64,000 nucleotides of DNA from NCBI GenBank assembly GCA_003313425.1, contig NHZP01000002.1, positions 2,108,001 to 2,172,000 on the forward strand, given 5' to 3'. Source of the stretch: Pseudopyrenochaeta lycopersici (taxonomy: Eukaryota > Ascomycota > Dothideomycetes > Pleosporales > Pseudopyrenochaetaceae). Under the pieces are notes generated by a model. That model ran no database searches. It was given only the letters and a program-made list of their open reading frames with translations, and was not told the DNA's origin. The number at the start of each line of letters is the position of its first letter. The stretch's first letter is position 1. The translations under genes were made by a program, and so were the position numbers. Below are positions 33,061 through 44,825 of this stretch, in pieces.

Positions 33061-34802
33061 TTCACGATGGCTTCCGGCTACTAGTGATTGCTATCCAAGC
33101 GAACCATGAGCAGGGTTGCAGCATCCAACCTCCCTCACGCGGTACGTCGGTCCAGTGAGAAATGTATGGCAGTTTTGCCTATTAGCAGAGAGCGCAAAAT
33201 TTGCGTCATCTTATTTGAAAATCCCGTGTCACGCCGTTACCGCTTCCCCAAGATTAATGCCTCGATTCATTTCGCGCCTGGGTCCGGTTGATATCTTACG
33301 AACACTTATCTATATGCACCTGAATTAGATTCGTATCCGTAACCGCTCGAGGCTTCTGGTGGCATCTTCGTTAATCATTATCGCTTCGGGAAGCCAATTT
33401 CGTTGCGGATTCGCCGTCTTGTAGGACCACCTTTTGCTTGGACGGAGGACAATGACAAATATCGAGTGCCGAAAGAGGTTATTAATTTGACCAATGCCCA
33501 GCACCTCACCAGTCACATCACTTGTGTATTTCTTATTCTCAAAATTTATCCACTTTCTGCAGCTCGTGTACCACCACAAGGAAGAAGAATGACTTAGCTC
33601 CTTGCTCCATAGCCAACGGCCTTGCTGAAGGATTCGTGTTGATTGGAATGCCATCGTCATTAGATCCTACTGCTGTGGACTCATAATCTTTTTGGCGTCC
33701 TGAATAAGCTTCCGATTTGGCGTCTGGCAAAAAAAGAATTACACTTTTAGCCATGGCTTGACCCTTGGGCGGTGAGTACTGTGAGCATAGCTCCTGCATC
33801 CTGAGGTCACCTACCAAGACTACAAAACCTTGGATCACCAACTTAACGCTTTGCGCTCTGAAAGTCTATCTCGCCCGTCGTACGTCAACTCTCAACACTT
33901 GGAAAGCGATGTGGACCAAGTAATCATACACACTGGCCTCGGATGAGATTGAGTAAACAATACTCGGCTTCGAACACGCCGCTTAGCTCAGGCTTCCTAT
34001 GTTACTCTCGATCAGTCTAATGATAATAATTACGCCTCTGGTTGCGTTCGATAGGGCACTTTTCCTCTTCAATATTTCCTACACTATACGCGATTGACTT
34101 GAATCTGTGGTCGGACCATTTCTAGGCAAACGCTGACTGCATCCAGCTTTCTGACTTCCATGCATCGGAACTGTCTTGGGTGCTTCCAGACGTACAGCAC
34201 TGGCAAAATTAAATCCGTCTTTGCCCTAGAAGGCACTACTTTTTCCCAGGCGCGAGGTCGTACCTCAAGTAGCGCTTGCTTCGTCGTAATTGAGCCTTTG
34301 GTGGATACTCTTTCAAAGATTGTTTGAAGTCGTGAAACCAAAGTCTCTTTGATTGATTTTCAGCTTCTTTTTCTCATGCGGTAGTTGTGTGACAACCCCA
34401 CTCATGAACCGTAGTTCAAACGGCTTCTCGACCATTCGCTGACAAGCTTACCACCTTCAAGATCTACCGCTCTGGCCATTCGATGTCAAGAGAACCAAAG
34501 AGTGCGTAGAGTTCAATGACAAACCTCCCGATATTCTCCGCTTATGTGGATGTCGCTGTGTTTAAGCTGGTTACAGGACACGATCATTGGAACCCGTGAC
34601 ATTGTTTACCTTATAATATCATGCCAACCAAATATGGGTATACTGCGCGCTGGTCCAGATTACTGGCTCGTTGTTTCATGAAAGAACTTTTAATGTTCCC
34701 TGACGTAGATCATTTCCGTTGCAGCGCTACACCTCATTTTCCGTCTATGTCAGAAACACCTCCTGAATGTCGAAGAAGAACCGTGGCTATTGAACTTTCA
34801 TA

Positions 34803-36102
34803 ATGCATTCTCACTCTCCAAGTTGGTTCGTTCTTTCTTCCAAAGCGACAGCAGACATCCACTATGAGGCCCTCTTACCAGCCATCGTCTTCACCGTCCT
34901 CGCCCTCGTGGTAGTCGTTCTCCGTTGGTATAGCCGCCTATATTCTGCATCTGGTAGTGTTGGCATGGAAGATTATTTTGTGACAGCTGCTTTGGTACGT
35001 GCCCCTCTGGCTGTATAAAATCAAAGTTAATTTGTACAGCTTTTCTCCATAAGCATCACAGCTGTAATTGGATCTGGTAAGTTACCCCTCTGTGCCCATC
35101 ACTCTTAAAGTAGACTGATCGGGTGGTAGAGTTCAATCTCAACGGTGGAAGGATAAAGAATGATGCGGCATCACTTCCATCCCTCTCAATCATGTTGAAG
35201 GTATAAATGGACTCTTGAGTAGCTCGTGTTCGGCTGTTGACAAAGTCAAGCTTATATTCGCACAATCTATTTTCTACCACCTCTCGATCAACTTCGTCAA
35301 AGCCTCCTTCACCATCCAATACTTTCGACTCTTCTCTTTATTCCCTTCGATCGTCATTTCCTGCCATATCCTGCTCTTTTTCATTGTCGGGGCCACGGCG
35401 TGGGGCGCCTTTGGTGTTATTTTCCTCTGCAAGCCGATACAGAGGTACTGGGACATCACATTGCCAGGGACATGCATCGATGCAGAAAATCACTTTTGGT
35501 CGACAAGTATCATCGGTATTGTACTTGATTGGGCGATCTGGATGCTTCCAATTCCAGTCGTGGGACGCTTGAGGCTTCCAAGACGGCAGAAGATGGGCCT
35601 GTTATTTTGCTTTGGGCTTGGTGGATTGTATGGGCTTCTAGTCGATCTAGGAATAGGTTTGGCTAATTGTTATCGCAGTGTATGCATCATTAGTATTTTA
35701 CGCCTAGTACTTGTGCACGAAGCTGCACATCATGGCGAAGTTACCAGTAAGCGTCCTTCCTCATCAACTGGTATCCAAACTCACCGATCACCGATAGAGT
35801 CAGGGACCTACGCCCTCATCTTTTCTACAATAGAAGTCAATGTGGCTATCATCTGTGCATCGCTGCTCGTGATGAAGCCTCTCCTCGCACGCGTAATCCC
35901 GGCAATCGTGTCTGAACAGCCGGTCTCTGCGCGGGAAGATCGACGGCTGTGGAGAGGACTGACAGGTCTTGATTTACTTGATGTAATGGGGGTGGAGGAT
36001 GAGGAGAAGGTAGAGGACGCTGGGAGGAGAGATACTGCGATTGGCATGGGAAGGAATTTTGTGTCAAATTCTCCGAGGATTGCTGTACCTGAGGGTCTTT
36101 AG
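34803..36102 (+). CDS. Fungal rhodopsin-domain (SAT4/PTH11-like) seven-TM protein
   Basis: Integral membrane protein of the large ascomycete family once linked to PTH11-type receptors. Six exons: 34803-34994, 35040-35076, 35130-35200, 35251-35627, 35679-35746 and 35798-36102, 349 aa with closing phases. Characteristic parts are LRWYSRLYSASGSVGMEDYFV, LKLIFAQSIFYHLSINFVKASF, CKPIQRYWD, CIDAENHFWSTSIIGIVLDWAIWMLPIPVV, GFVCIISILRLVLVHEA and the TM7 stretch SGTYALIFSTIEVNVAIICASL. Introns 35628-35678 and 35747-35797 are both 51 bp, in frame and stop-free. They were recognised because removing them restores the family motifs. Intron 35201-35250 needs acceptor TCAAG, which gives the expected LK-LIFAQ join. 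Ligand or function unknown. Confidence 0.85.
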
Positions 36103-36955
36103 GATCCGATGGAGAAAGCCAAGGATGGTATATCTTGGGCGATTTATGGTAGGGTCCGGACTCTCAGACGTGCCCTTCACTTCACGAGGCCTGGATGCCT
36201 TCGAGAGAGTAGATGTCGGAATTTCAGGAAGCTGTACATAGCCACCTAAATACTTTCGAGGCTGCCACCTCTTACGTGAATAGAATATCTGAAGGGCAAA
36301 GGCCCTCACCTATACTATTGAGGCTCGCGACAATATGCACAATCAGTTTTGCATTGCGATTGTGCGACGTCAGGTACTCTAGTTTGTGATCACCGCTGTC
36401 GTATCAATGGCCGGCCGAAGTAATTACGCTTCTTATGACGTAGTTCGCTGGTAACTCCAACCCTCTGGTAACTCAAGCGATTCTGCCATACCACGCTCCG
36501 AGTATTCTGATAAGGGGTCTACAGACCCTGGCACCGTTGCCATTACTGTTTGTGTTCACAAGGAGAGAGGCCAAGTCAGGGGTGGTGATGGCATATGACA
36601 AGCATGAGGAGCTTGGGCGCACGGCACGACCCCCACCAGCTCTAGTGCAGAGCTAAGCTTGCACGACTTAACCTCAACCTGCCCCAACTTCCATTGAATG
36701 CATGTCGGTCTGCGTCCGCGATTGAGATCCCGATCATCCCTCCTCGACCTAGTAAGAAAGAAAGACATCGACCAGATCTCGACGTCTGCAGATCGCATAC
36801 CCATCCTCGAGGACGACGTCGAGCCACACCGCGTCCCACTTCCCACCAGCCCGCTGATATCACCACAAAGCGAGGTTGCCCACCAGCCACCACCACTGCG
36901 CACTACAGCACGAGGGCACGGCAACGAGATCGGGAAGGAGACACTGCCCGCAAAG
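36103..36955. promoter_or_regulatory. Intergenic with V-ATPase gene promoter and leader
   Basis: Upstream of the V-ATPase subunit A start. The last 250 bases are C-rich on the plus strand, as in fungal housekeeping leaders. Overlapping frames at 36556-37023 are considered chance. Confidence 0.5.
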
Positions 36956-39171
36956 ATGCCTCCTGTAAGCGCTGCAGAATTGAGGGACGCTTTGAGCGCA
37001 GACAGCTAATCAGTGGTGCCTAGAAAGGACAGAAGAAGCAGGAGCAGAAGCAAGAGAAGAAGCAGGAGACCGAAGAGCATGGTGTGTTTGAATCCCCCGC
37101 ATGCAGCGCAGATTTGTTCTCATACTGATTCTTTGCAGGCTCCGTCTACTCCATCTCCGGGTACGTCACCGCATCATAACGCTGAGACCGCATACTGAAC
37201 ACCCCAGCCCTGTCATTGTAGCCGAGAACATGATCGGATGTGCCATGTACGAGCTTGTATGTATCCCCTTGAAGCTTCCTCAATGCCATTATTGATTGTT
37301 TCAGGTCCGTGTCAGTCACGACAACCTCGTCGGCGAGGTTATTCGAATCGACGCCGACAAGGCCACTATCCAGGTCTATGAGGAGACCGGTATGCTTAAT
37401 ACAGGCCAGTCTTGGGAGCTATTTTGCTAATGTCGGGCTAGCTGGTGTGACTGTCGGCGACCCTGTGTTCCGGTCCGGGCAGCCCTTGTCCGTCGAGCTC
37501 GGCCCCGGCCTCATGGAGACCATCTACGATGGAATTCAGCGCCCTCTCAAGGGTATTGCGGACGATGCAAACAGCATCTACATCCCCCGTGGTATCAACT
37601 TGCCCGCGCTCGACCGCAAGAAGAAATGGGATTTCACGCCTGGCGAGCTCAAGGTCGGCGACCACATCACTGGAGGCGATGTTTTCGGCAGCGTCTTTGA
37701 GAACAGTCTCCTCAACGACCATAAGATTCTGCTTCCGCCGCGCGCCAAGGGTACCATTACCCGCATCGCAGAAAAGGGAAGCTATACCGTCGACGAGAAG
37801 ATCCTGGAGCTGGATTTCAACGGCACCAAGACCGAGTACAGCATGATGCACAAGTGGCCTGTACGAGTGCCCCGTCCCTCCAACGAGAAGTTGTCTTCCG
37901 ACCGCCCACTTATCGTCGGCCAACGTGTCCTCGATTCCCTGTTCCCTAGTGTCCAGGGTGGCACTGTTTGCATCCCAGGTGCTTTTGGATGTGGTAAGAC
38001 CGTTATTTCACAGTCTCTCTCCAAGTTCTCAAACAGCGACATCATTGTCTATGTGGGCTGTGGAGAGCGAGGCAACGAGATGGCTGAGGTCTTGATGGAC
38101 TTCCCAGAGGTATGCAACACGCGAGAGAATCCACGGATGAGTTACTGACTGACTTCACAGCTCACTATTGACATCAACGGCAAGAAGGAGCCCATCATGA
38201 AGCGAACCACGCTCATCGCCAACACATCCAACATGCCTGTGGCCGCCAGAGAAGCCTCTATCTATACGGGTATAACGGTGGCTGAATATTTTCGGGACCA
38301 AGGAAAGGATGTTGCGATGATGGCTGACTCGTCTTCTCGCTGGGCTGAGGCGCTTCGTGAGATTTCTGGCCGTCTCGGAGAGATGCCGGCGGACCAAGGT
38401 TTCCCGGCGTATCTGGGCGCCAAACTCGCGTCTTTCTATGAGCGCGCAGGTCGCGTGGAGGCTCTGGGCAGCCCGGAGCGATATGGCAGTGTCTCAATTG
38501 TCGGTGCTGTCAGCCCTCCTGGTGGCGATTTCTCCGACCCTGTGACGACCAGCACACTCAACATTGTGCAAGTTTTCTGGGGTCTGGATAAGAAGCTCGC
38601 GCAACGAAAGCATTTCCCATCGGTCAACACGTCAATCAGTTACAGCAAGTACACGACGCCACTGGACAAATTCTATGCGAAGAACAACCCCGACTTCCCG
38701 CGCCTGCGCGATCGCATCAAGGAGTTGCTTACTACTTCAGATGACCTCGACCAGGTTGTCCAGCTTGTCGGTAAATCTGCCCTAGGAGATTCTGACAAGA
38801 TTACGCTTGATGTGGCCACATTGCTCAAGGAGGACTTTTTGCAACAGAATGGTTACTCAGACTACGACCAATTCTGCCCGTTATGGAAGACAGAATGGAT
38901 GATGAAGAATATGATGGCATTCCACGATGAGGCACAGAAGGCTGTTTCGCAGGGGCACAGCTGGCCCAAGATCCGCGACTCGACATCAGAAATCCAAAGC
39001 CAGCTCCGTAGCATGAAGTTTGAGCTGCCTAGCGAAGGCCAAGAGGCGGTGACCAAGAAGGTAGGCGCTGCGAAACGTCCAATTTCACACAAGTTATGCT
39101 AACTGGGTTTACAGTACGAGGAGCTCCTTCAGAAGATGACAGACAAGTTTGCGTCGGTCGTCGATGAGTAA
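36956..39171 (+). CDS. VMA1: V-type proton ATPase catalytic subunit A
   Basis: Catalytic subunit of the V1 sector that hydrolyses ATP to acidify vacuoles and endosomes. Eight exons: 36956-36964, 37024-37081, 37139-37160, 37208-37256, 37305-37389, 37442-38109, 38161-39060 and 39115-39171, 615 aa, the usual length. A Lys/Gln-rich leader precedes [27 protein letters not shown]. The Walker A loop is GAFGCGKT, followed by [16 protein letters not shown], and [20 protein letters not shown] belongs to the catalytic region. The protein ends [12 protein letters not shown]. The first exon holds only ATG plus two codons. Unlike the yeast gene there is no intein after the P-loop region. The 5' end is intron-dense while the catalytic core is in two long exons. 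Confidence 0.96.
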
Positions 39172-39682
39172 GTGCACATTGCCAACGGCGGTGTTTGCAT
39201 TATGTGTCTGTTCCGTATATCTCCATAAGCATAGAAAGTGAATTGTACAAGATCCAAATGTTGGTGCCTGAATCCGATGACGACGCATGTTCGCGTCCTG
39301 TGACCGCAGTCATCCGTCATGAGCTACATCTTGTGCGCGTTCGCCTTGTGACGATGATCTTCGCTTTATAACGCGCATTCTTACTGCCAATTATACGAGA
39401 AACTCGAACGAAGACTGCATTGGCCTTCGACGTTCTCGAGGCTAAGAGTTGGGAACGTGAGCCGGCCGTTTTCAACAAGTCGCAGAATCGTGGCTGAGTC
39501 GTGTGGCGTTCTGAGCTTGGGCTCTTCAACAACGCACCTGCAGCAGCTACGCAACCCGCAGCCACCCCCAGTCCCTCAAACACTCTCGCCTTCCGCGCCC
39601 GAGATAGACCCTACACTTGTTGCTACACGTATACGCGAACACTGAACGCACATCGTCGACTTCACAATACCCACTACCCGTC
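39172..39682. promoter_or_regulatory. Intergenic with Vps1 promoter
   Basis: 3' flank of the V-ATPase gene and promoter of the dynamin gene. Frames on both strands (39317-39583, 39457-39645) show no conserved composition. Confidence 0.5.
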
Positions 39683-42075
39683 ATGGCGACGAATCCAAAT
39701 GCGTATGCACACATGTCTAGGAGAGCCCCTCGCGATGCGGAAAGCTAATAGGTTCTACAGCATCAACGTGAACGACCCAGGACTGATTACTCTTGTAAAC
39801 AAGCTCCAGGATGTCTTCACAACAGTAGGGGTATGTTATATCCTGCCACCCATTGCTGCCCGATTATCACAGTCCGCTTGTTCGAAACGCACGTACTGAT
39901 GCCGACATTAGGTTCAAAACCCCATAGATCTGCCCCAGATCGCCGTCGTAGGATCGCAGTCTAGCGGAAAGTCCTCAGTGCTAGAAAATATTGTCGGTCG
40001 AGACTTGTGAGTCCTGGCGATTGCACCCACCTCTTTAGCCTTGGAGTAGAGCACACTGACGTTATGTGCCCGCAGCTTGCCTCGAGGAACCGGCATCGTG
40101 ACCCGAAGACCCCTCATCCTCCAACTTATCAATCGCGCCGCGGGGACACAAACAAATGGCGTAAGCGAGGAGGTAAAGACCGCAGATGGGCAGAACAACT
40201 CAGACGAGTGGGGCGAGTTTCTGCACATTCCCGGTCAGAAATTCCATGACTTCAATAAGATAAGAGAAGAAATTGTGCGAGAGACTGAGTCCAAGACTGG
40301 TCGCAACGCGGGTATCTCTCCAGCGCCCATCAATCTACGGATATACTCGCCCAACGTCCTAACCCTCACGCTGGTCGACTTGCCGGGTCTGACAAAAGTG
40401 CCTGTAGGAGACCAGCCGAGAGATATTGAGCGCCAGATCCGTGAAATGGTCCTGAAGCAGATCAGTAAACCCAACGCTATCATATTAGCTGTCACCGCTG
40501 CAAACACCGATTTGGCCAACTCGGACGGTTTGAAGCTGGCACGAGAAGTAGATCCAGAGGGACAGCGGACAATTGGTGTTTTGACAAAGGTCGATCTGAT
40601 GGACGAAGGAACTGATGTTGTCGATATTCTCGCTGGTCGCATTATTCCGCTGCGGTTAGGCTATGTTCCAGTCGTCAATCGAGGGCAGAGGGACATCGAA
40701 AATAAGAAGGCCATTTCCTACGCGCTCGAGCACGAGAGGCAATTCTTCGAGAACCACAAGGCATATCGTAACAAGGCTGCGTACTGTGGTACCCCGTATC
40801 TGGCTCGCAAGTTGAACTTGGTAGGCGTCTTCATCTCATCATCATTGGACGAACAGCAGCTGACGACCGCAGATCCTCATGATGCATATCAAGCAGACTC
40901 TTCCTGATATCAAGGCACGCATCGCATCATCTCTACAGAAATACCAAGCGGAACTCGCGTCGCTCGGAAACTCTATGCTCGGCAACAGCTCAAATATCGT
41001 GCTTAATATGATCACAGAATTTACCAACGAATACAGGGGCGTTCTTGAGGGTAATAACCAGGAACTCTCTGCCACTGAGCTTTCTGGCGGTGCCCGTATC
41101 TCTTTCGTCTACCACGAACTTTACGCCAACGGTGTTAAAGCTGTGGATCCTTTTGACCAGGTCAAGGACGTTGATATTCGAACTGTGCTATACAACTCTT
41201 CTGGCTCTTCTCCTGCGCTCTTCGTTGGCACAACTGCTTTTGAGCTCATTGTCAAGCAACAGATTAAGCGACTAGAGGACCCCAGCATCAAGTGTGTAAG
41301 CTTGGTGTACGATGAGCTGATTCGCATTCTCGGCCAGCTGCTCAACAAGAACACGTTTAGGCGATATCCAGGGCTTAAGGAGAAGCTTCATGCCGTTGTA
41401 GTCCAATTTTTCAAGAAGGCCATGGACCCGACGAATAAGCTCGTAAAGGACCTCGTCGCAATGGAATCTTGCTACATCAATACTGGTCACCCAGACTTCA
41501 TCAACGGTTCGCGCGCCATGGCTATTGTACATGAACGACACAGCAGCAGTAAACCTCAGCAAGTCGACCCTAAGACTGGAAAGCCACTCCCCCCAACAGT
41601 TCCGCCACGATCGATATCCCCATCGCTAGATCCCAATGAAGGCGGCGGTTTCTTTGGCTCTTTCTTCGCAAGTAAGAATAAGAAGAAGATGGCCGCCATG
41701 GAGCCTCCGCCACCAACGCTGAAGGCTTCTGGAACTCTATCAGAGAAGGAAGCCCAGGAGGTTGAGGTTATCAGTAAGTGCTCGAATGCCAAGATTCCTT
41801 CTCATTGCTAACATAGCACAGAATTACTGATCACATCTTACTTCAACATTGTTCGCCGAACAATGATCGACATGGTCCCCAAGGCAATCATGCTGAACCT
41901 CGTGTCCTGGACGAAGGAACACATGCAAGGCGAGCTTCTCACAAACATGTACAAGACTGATGAACTGGACGAGCTGCTCAAGGAATCAGAGTACACTGTA
42001 AGAAGGCGGAAAGACTGCCAGCAGATGGTGGAGAGCTTGTCTAAGGCGCAGGAAATTGTCAATCAAGTGCAGTAA
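39683..42075 (+). CDS. VPS1: Dynamin-related GTPase Vps1
   Basis: Large GTPase for membrane scission in vacuolar sorting, endocytosis and peroxisome division. Six exons: 39683-39702, 39761-39830, 39912-40006, 40076-40820, 40873-41773 and 41822-42075, 694 aa. The GTPase domain has G1 [11 protein letters not shown]2 in [13 protein letters not shown]3 [14 protein letters not shown] and G4 [11 protein letters not shown]. The dynamin middle region follows ([26 protein letters not shown]), then a Pro/Ser-rich insert in place of a PH domain ([23 protein letters not shown]). The GTPase effector domain ends in [24 protein letters not shown]. Length and layout fit Vps1 rather than mitochondrial Dnm1. 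Confidence 0.95.
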
Positions 42076-42457
42076 TCGGACTAGCGTGGGAGTTGCGTAG
42101 AGATGGAAGGTGCATTAGACTTTTGTCTTGTTCCTGGGATTGGCATTCAATGTAGGGTGTTTAGGGGTGCTCGAATACTTGTCTTGAACCTGTTTATATC
42201 CATAGCTGATGTATGAGAAGCGGAGTCTGCAAAACTCAACTGCCCCGGATTTTACTTGACTGATTTTGAAACTGAGACGTACCACGAGAAGCTAGTTACT
42301 AAAATCTCATTATCCTAATAGAGATGGCCTTTGTCAAAACAGCCTGACTTCGTTGCTGTAATGCAAGGCACTAGGGCTTGAAGGGCACGGACCACCGAAC
42401 ATATCGAAAAGTCTCTAGGCCATCACTCCGATACTTCGTTTCGCCATCACAGCAGCC
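42076..42457. other. Intergenic, no gene seen
   Basis: Tandem spacer between Vps1 and the ribosomal protein gene; it should hold the latter's promoter. No features noted. Confidence 0.6.
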
Positions 42458-43347
42458 ATGTTGCTTCCACGAATATTCGCGCCCGTTCGCGCATCGATAG
42501 CCACGTCTTCTACTTTCATCGCCCCATCCACTCGCGTCCTCGACACCGTCCGCACCGCCAATGGGTCAGCAGCACCTACCGCGATACTCTCATTCGTAAG
42601 ACATTCAGCGCATCAAGCCCAGGGACGGGCCAATGGCGCGAAAGATGGACCTGGAAAGCGGCTGGGTGCGAAGAAAAGTGGAGGTGTGTACTTCCTTTCA
42701 CCCACAATAACCTTCGACGCTTTGGTAGGGGAAGGTCAAATGGCTAAACATGTCTAGGCGAGTTTGTAATTCCAGGAAACATCATCTTCCGACAACGCGG
42801 CACCTCATGGTTTCCCGGCGAAAACTGCAAATTTGGCCGCGATCATTGTGTGTACGCTACAGAGAGTGGTTATGTGAGGTATTATCGGGATCCGAGGAGG
42901 CATCCGAAGAGGCAGTACATTGGTGTTGCGTTGGAGAAAGACCATACATTACCCTACCCCCCTAACGCCGCACGAAGAAGGCGACTGAATATGCTGGAAG
43001 TCCGCCTCGAAAGCCAGCCATTAACTGAAGACGGTGTTCAAGTCCTCACAGACCCTAAGGTTGAACAACCTGCCGGACCCATAACACACATTTTAGCTAC
43101 AGAGCGCGACGGGGATGCCTCGAAGATCTTGACCATGGGTAGGGGCTATGCATACCGCGAGGCGAACTGGCAGATTGGGCGTGTGGCCGAGAGGGCCGGT
43201 GTGCAGGTCAAGAAGTTTATTCCAGGTGATCGATGGACGGCCTGGCGGAAGAGCAAGGAAAGAATCGAGGCGAATGTCGAGAGGAAGAGGCTAAGGAATG
43301 CGGGCAAGAAGACTGCTAAGCCAAAGGCAAGGAAGCAGAGGAATTAA
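42458..43347 (+). CDS. Mitochondrial large-subunit ribosomal protein bL27m
   Basis: Protein near the peptidyl-transferase centre of the mitochondrial ribosome. Exons 42458-42683 and 42758-43347 give 271 aa. The bL27 core spans the splice site: RHSAHQAQGRANGAKDGPGKRLGAKKSGGGEFVIPGNIIFRQRGTSWFPGENCKFGRDHCVYA. It is preceded by a Ser/Thr/Arg-rich mitochondrial presequence of about 50 residues. A fungal C-terminal extension of some 130 residues ends in a very basic KTAKPKARKQRN tail, as in MRP7-type proteins. Confidence 0.93.
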
Positions 43348-43503
43348 GCGATGAATGTCTGTATAAGTACTTGTATGGCAATGAAGGCAGGTTGTATTTT
43401 TGAGATATATTGCGCGGCATAAAGGCTAGCGAGCATGTACAGGTGCAGAATCCGATGAAGAAACTCATTGCATGGGAAATATGATTACTTGGCTATTTTA
43501 CAG

Positions 43504-44825
43504 CTACAACTTTGCAGAATCTTTCCACACAAGCCCTCCTTTCTCTACAGCATACTGTTTCCCCTCCGACCAGCCTAGCCATTGCCCAAGCGTATCCTTT
43601 CCACCATTACCAGGCATCAACCCCTTCTCGCTCCACCCACTTCCCTCCCAACCTGTGCCCTGTCCCACAGCTGCGGGCCGTCCATCTTCGCCTTGTTGTA
43701 TAGCGAACCCTGGCGTGCTCTTCAGCGTGACCGCAGGTCGTTGGTCGAAGCCTTGTGCTTCAAGCTCGCCATGAGTCAAGACTGGTGTACAGCAAGCATC
43801 TGTGCCATCGAAAATGACTTCCCACTCCGCGCGAGTCTTCTTCTTGAACACGCCTCCAAAGAAATCTTTTAGCTTGGGCCAATCGGCTTTGTTATCGCGG
43901 TCACCAGGGAGATCTGAGGGCGTGAGCTGCAAGCCTTTCAGGAGAGCAGCGAAGAATTGAGGTTCAATTGCGCCACTGCATTTGCCGTTAGCATCTCACG
44001 CCGCGGTACTAGACAGTATGGAGAGGACTGACACAGCCATGTACTTCCCGTCTTTGGTCTCGTATGTGTCGTAGAACGGTGCTCCGCCGTCAAGCATGTT
44101 GGTCCCCCTTTCGGCGCTCCAAACTGGAGTCTTCATGCCCAACCGCGGCATTGTGGTAAGAACCGCGCTGCCATCTACCATATTGGCCTCGACAACTTGT
44201 CCAAGGCCGTTCTTCTCCCGTGCTAGGAGTGCTAGCAAGATGCCTAGAAAGCATATTGCGCCGCCGCCGGCAAAGTCGCCGATAATGTTGCCCGGTGGGT
44301 AGGGTCTCTCGCCTTTGCGGCCGAAGATCGAAAGTGCGCCAGACACGGCAATGTAGTTTATGTCATGTCCAGCCATCTGGCTGTACTTGTCATCCCTCCT
44401 AAAGCCCGTCATGCGCGCCACAATCAATCGTGGGTTCAGCTTCAGTAGCACATCTTCAGGGCCCAAACCTGCCTTCTCTAGCACGCCTGGGCGGAAAGGG
44501 TCGATTACTACATCGACCTGTGGGATTATCTTTTTGATGAGGGCAAGCCCTGAAGGAGATTTCAAATCAACGCATATGGATGTTTTGCGACGTGTGAGAT
44601 GGTCGGATGTTGGATGAGGAACCACGGCGGCACGGTCGAGACGGAGGACGGTAGCACCGTAGTCGGCGAGAAGGAGGCCTGCAAATGGTCCTAAAACATG
44701 CTGTTAGCTTTGATGGCAGGTGCAGAGAAGCAGGTATTGAGAAAGCGCGAACCTGGAGCCAAGCCCGCGAATTCGAGTACGCGAATGCCCGTCAGCGGTG
44801 GTTGTCCATGTGCTGTCCCAGCCAT
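43504..44825 (-). CDS. CaiB/BaiF-type CoA transferase / alpha-methylacyl-CoA racemase-like enzyme
   Basis: Class III CoA-transferase fold enzyme. Exons 44825-44753, 44690-44033 and 43975-43504 give 400 aa. Motifs include [35 protein letters not shown] at the start, [32 protein letters not shown] and [29 protein letters not shown], then [12 protein letters not shown]. The His of AGHD and the Asp of GDFAGG occupy the places of the catalytic pair of the racemase, favouring racemase over transferase. No clear C-terminal peroxisomal SKL signal is present, but the protein ends in SAKL, which is close to one. Likely role: branched-chain or bile-acid-like acyl-CoA metabolism in peroxisomes or mitochondria (inference). 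Confidence 0.88.

Larger units (their letters stand above)
31334..34802. other. 3.5-kb gene-poor gap with orphan minus-strand ORFs
   Basis: No complete gene could be built. Minus-strand ORFs at 32151-32435, 32524-33060 and 33539-33841 have protein-like stretches but no recognised domain and no shared splice model. The remainder shows nothing on either strand. No terminal repeats or transposase motifs were seen. Confidence 0.5.

Noticed and set aside
31334..34802. Transposon relic in the 3.5-kb gap
   Set aside because: No terminal repeats, target duplication, transposase or reverse-transcriptase motif was seen. The gap is simply gene-poor.
35201..35250. Frame break in the rhodopsin-domain gene suggesting a pseudogene
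   Set aside because: Using the acceptor TCAAG at 35250 gives LK-LIFAQSIFYHLSINFVK in phase, as expected for the family.
36556..37023. Overlapping ORFs on both strands upstream of V-ATPase subunit A
   Set aside because: They overlap one another in several frames in C-rich leader DNA with low-complexity Arg/Ser/Pro composition.
37438..38045. Long minus-strand ORFs inside the V-ATPase gene
   Set aside because: These are antisense shadows of a highly conserved coding exon with strong codon bias.
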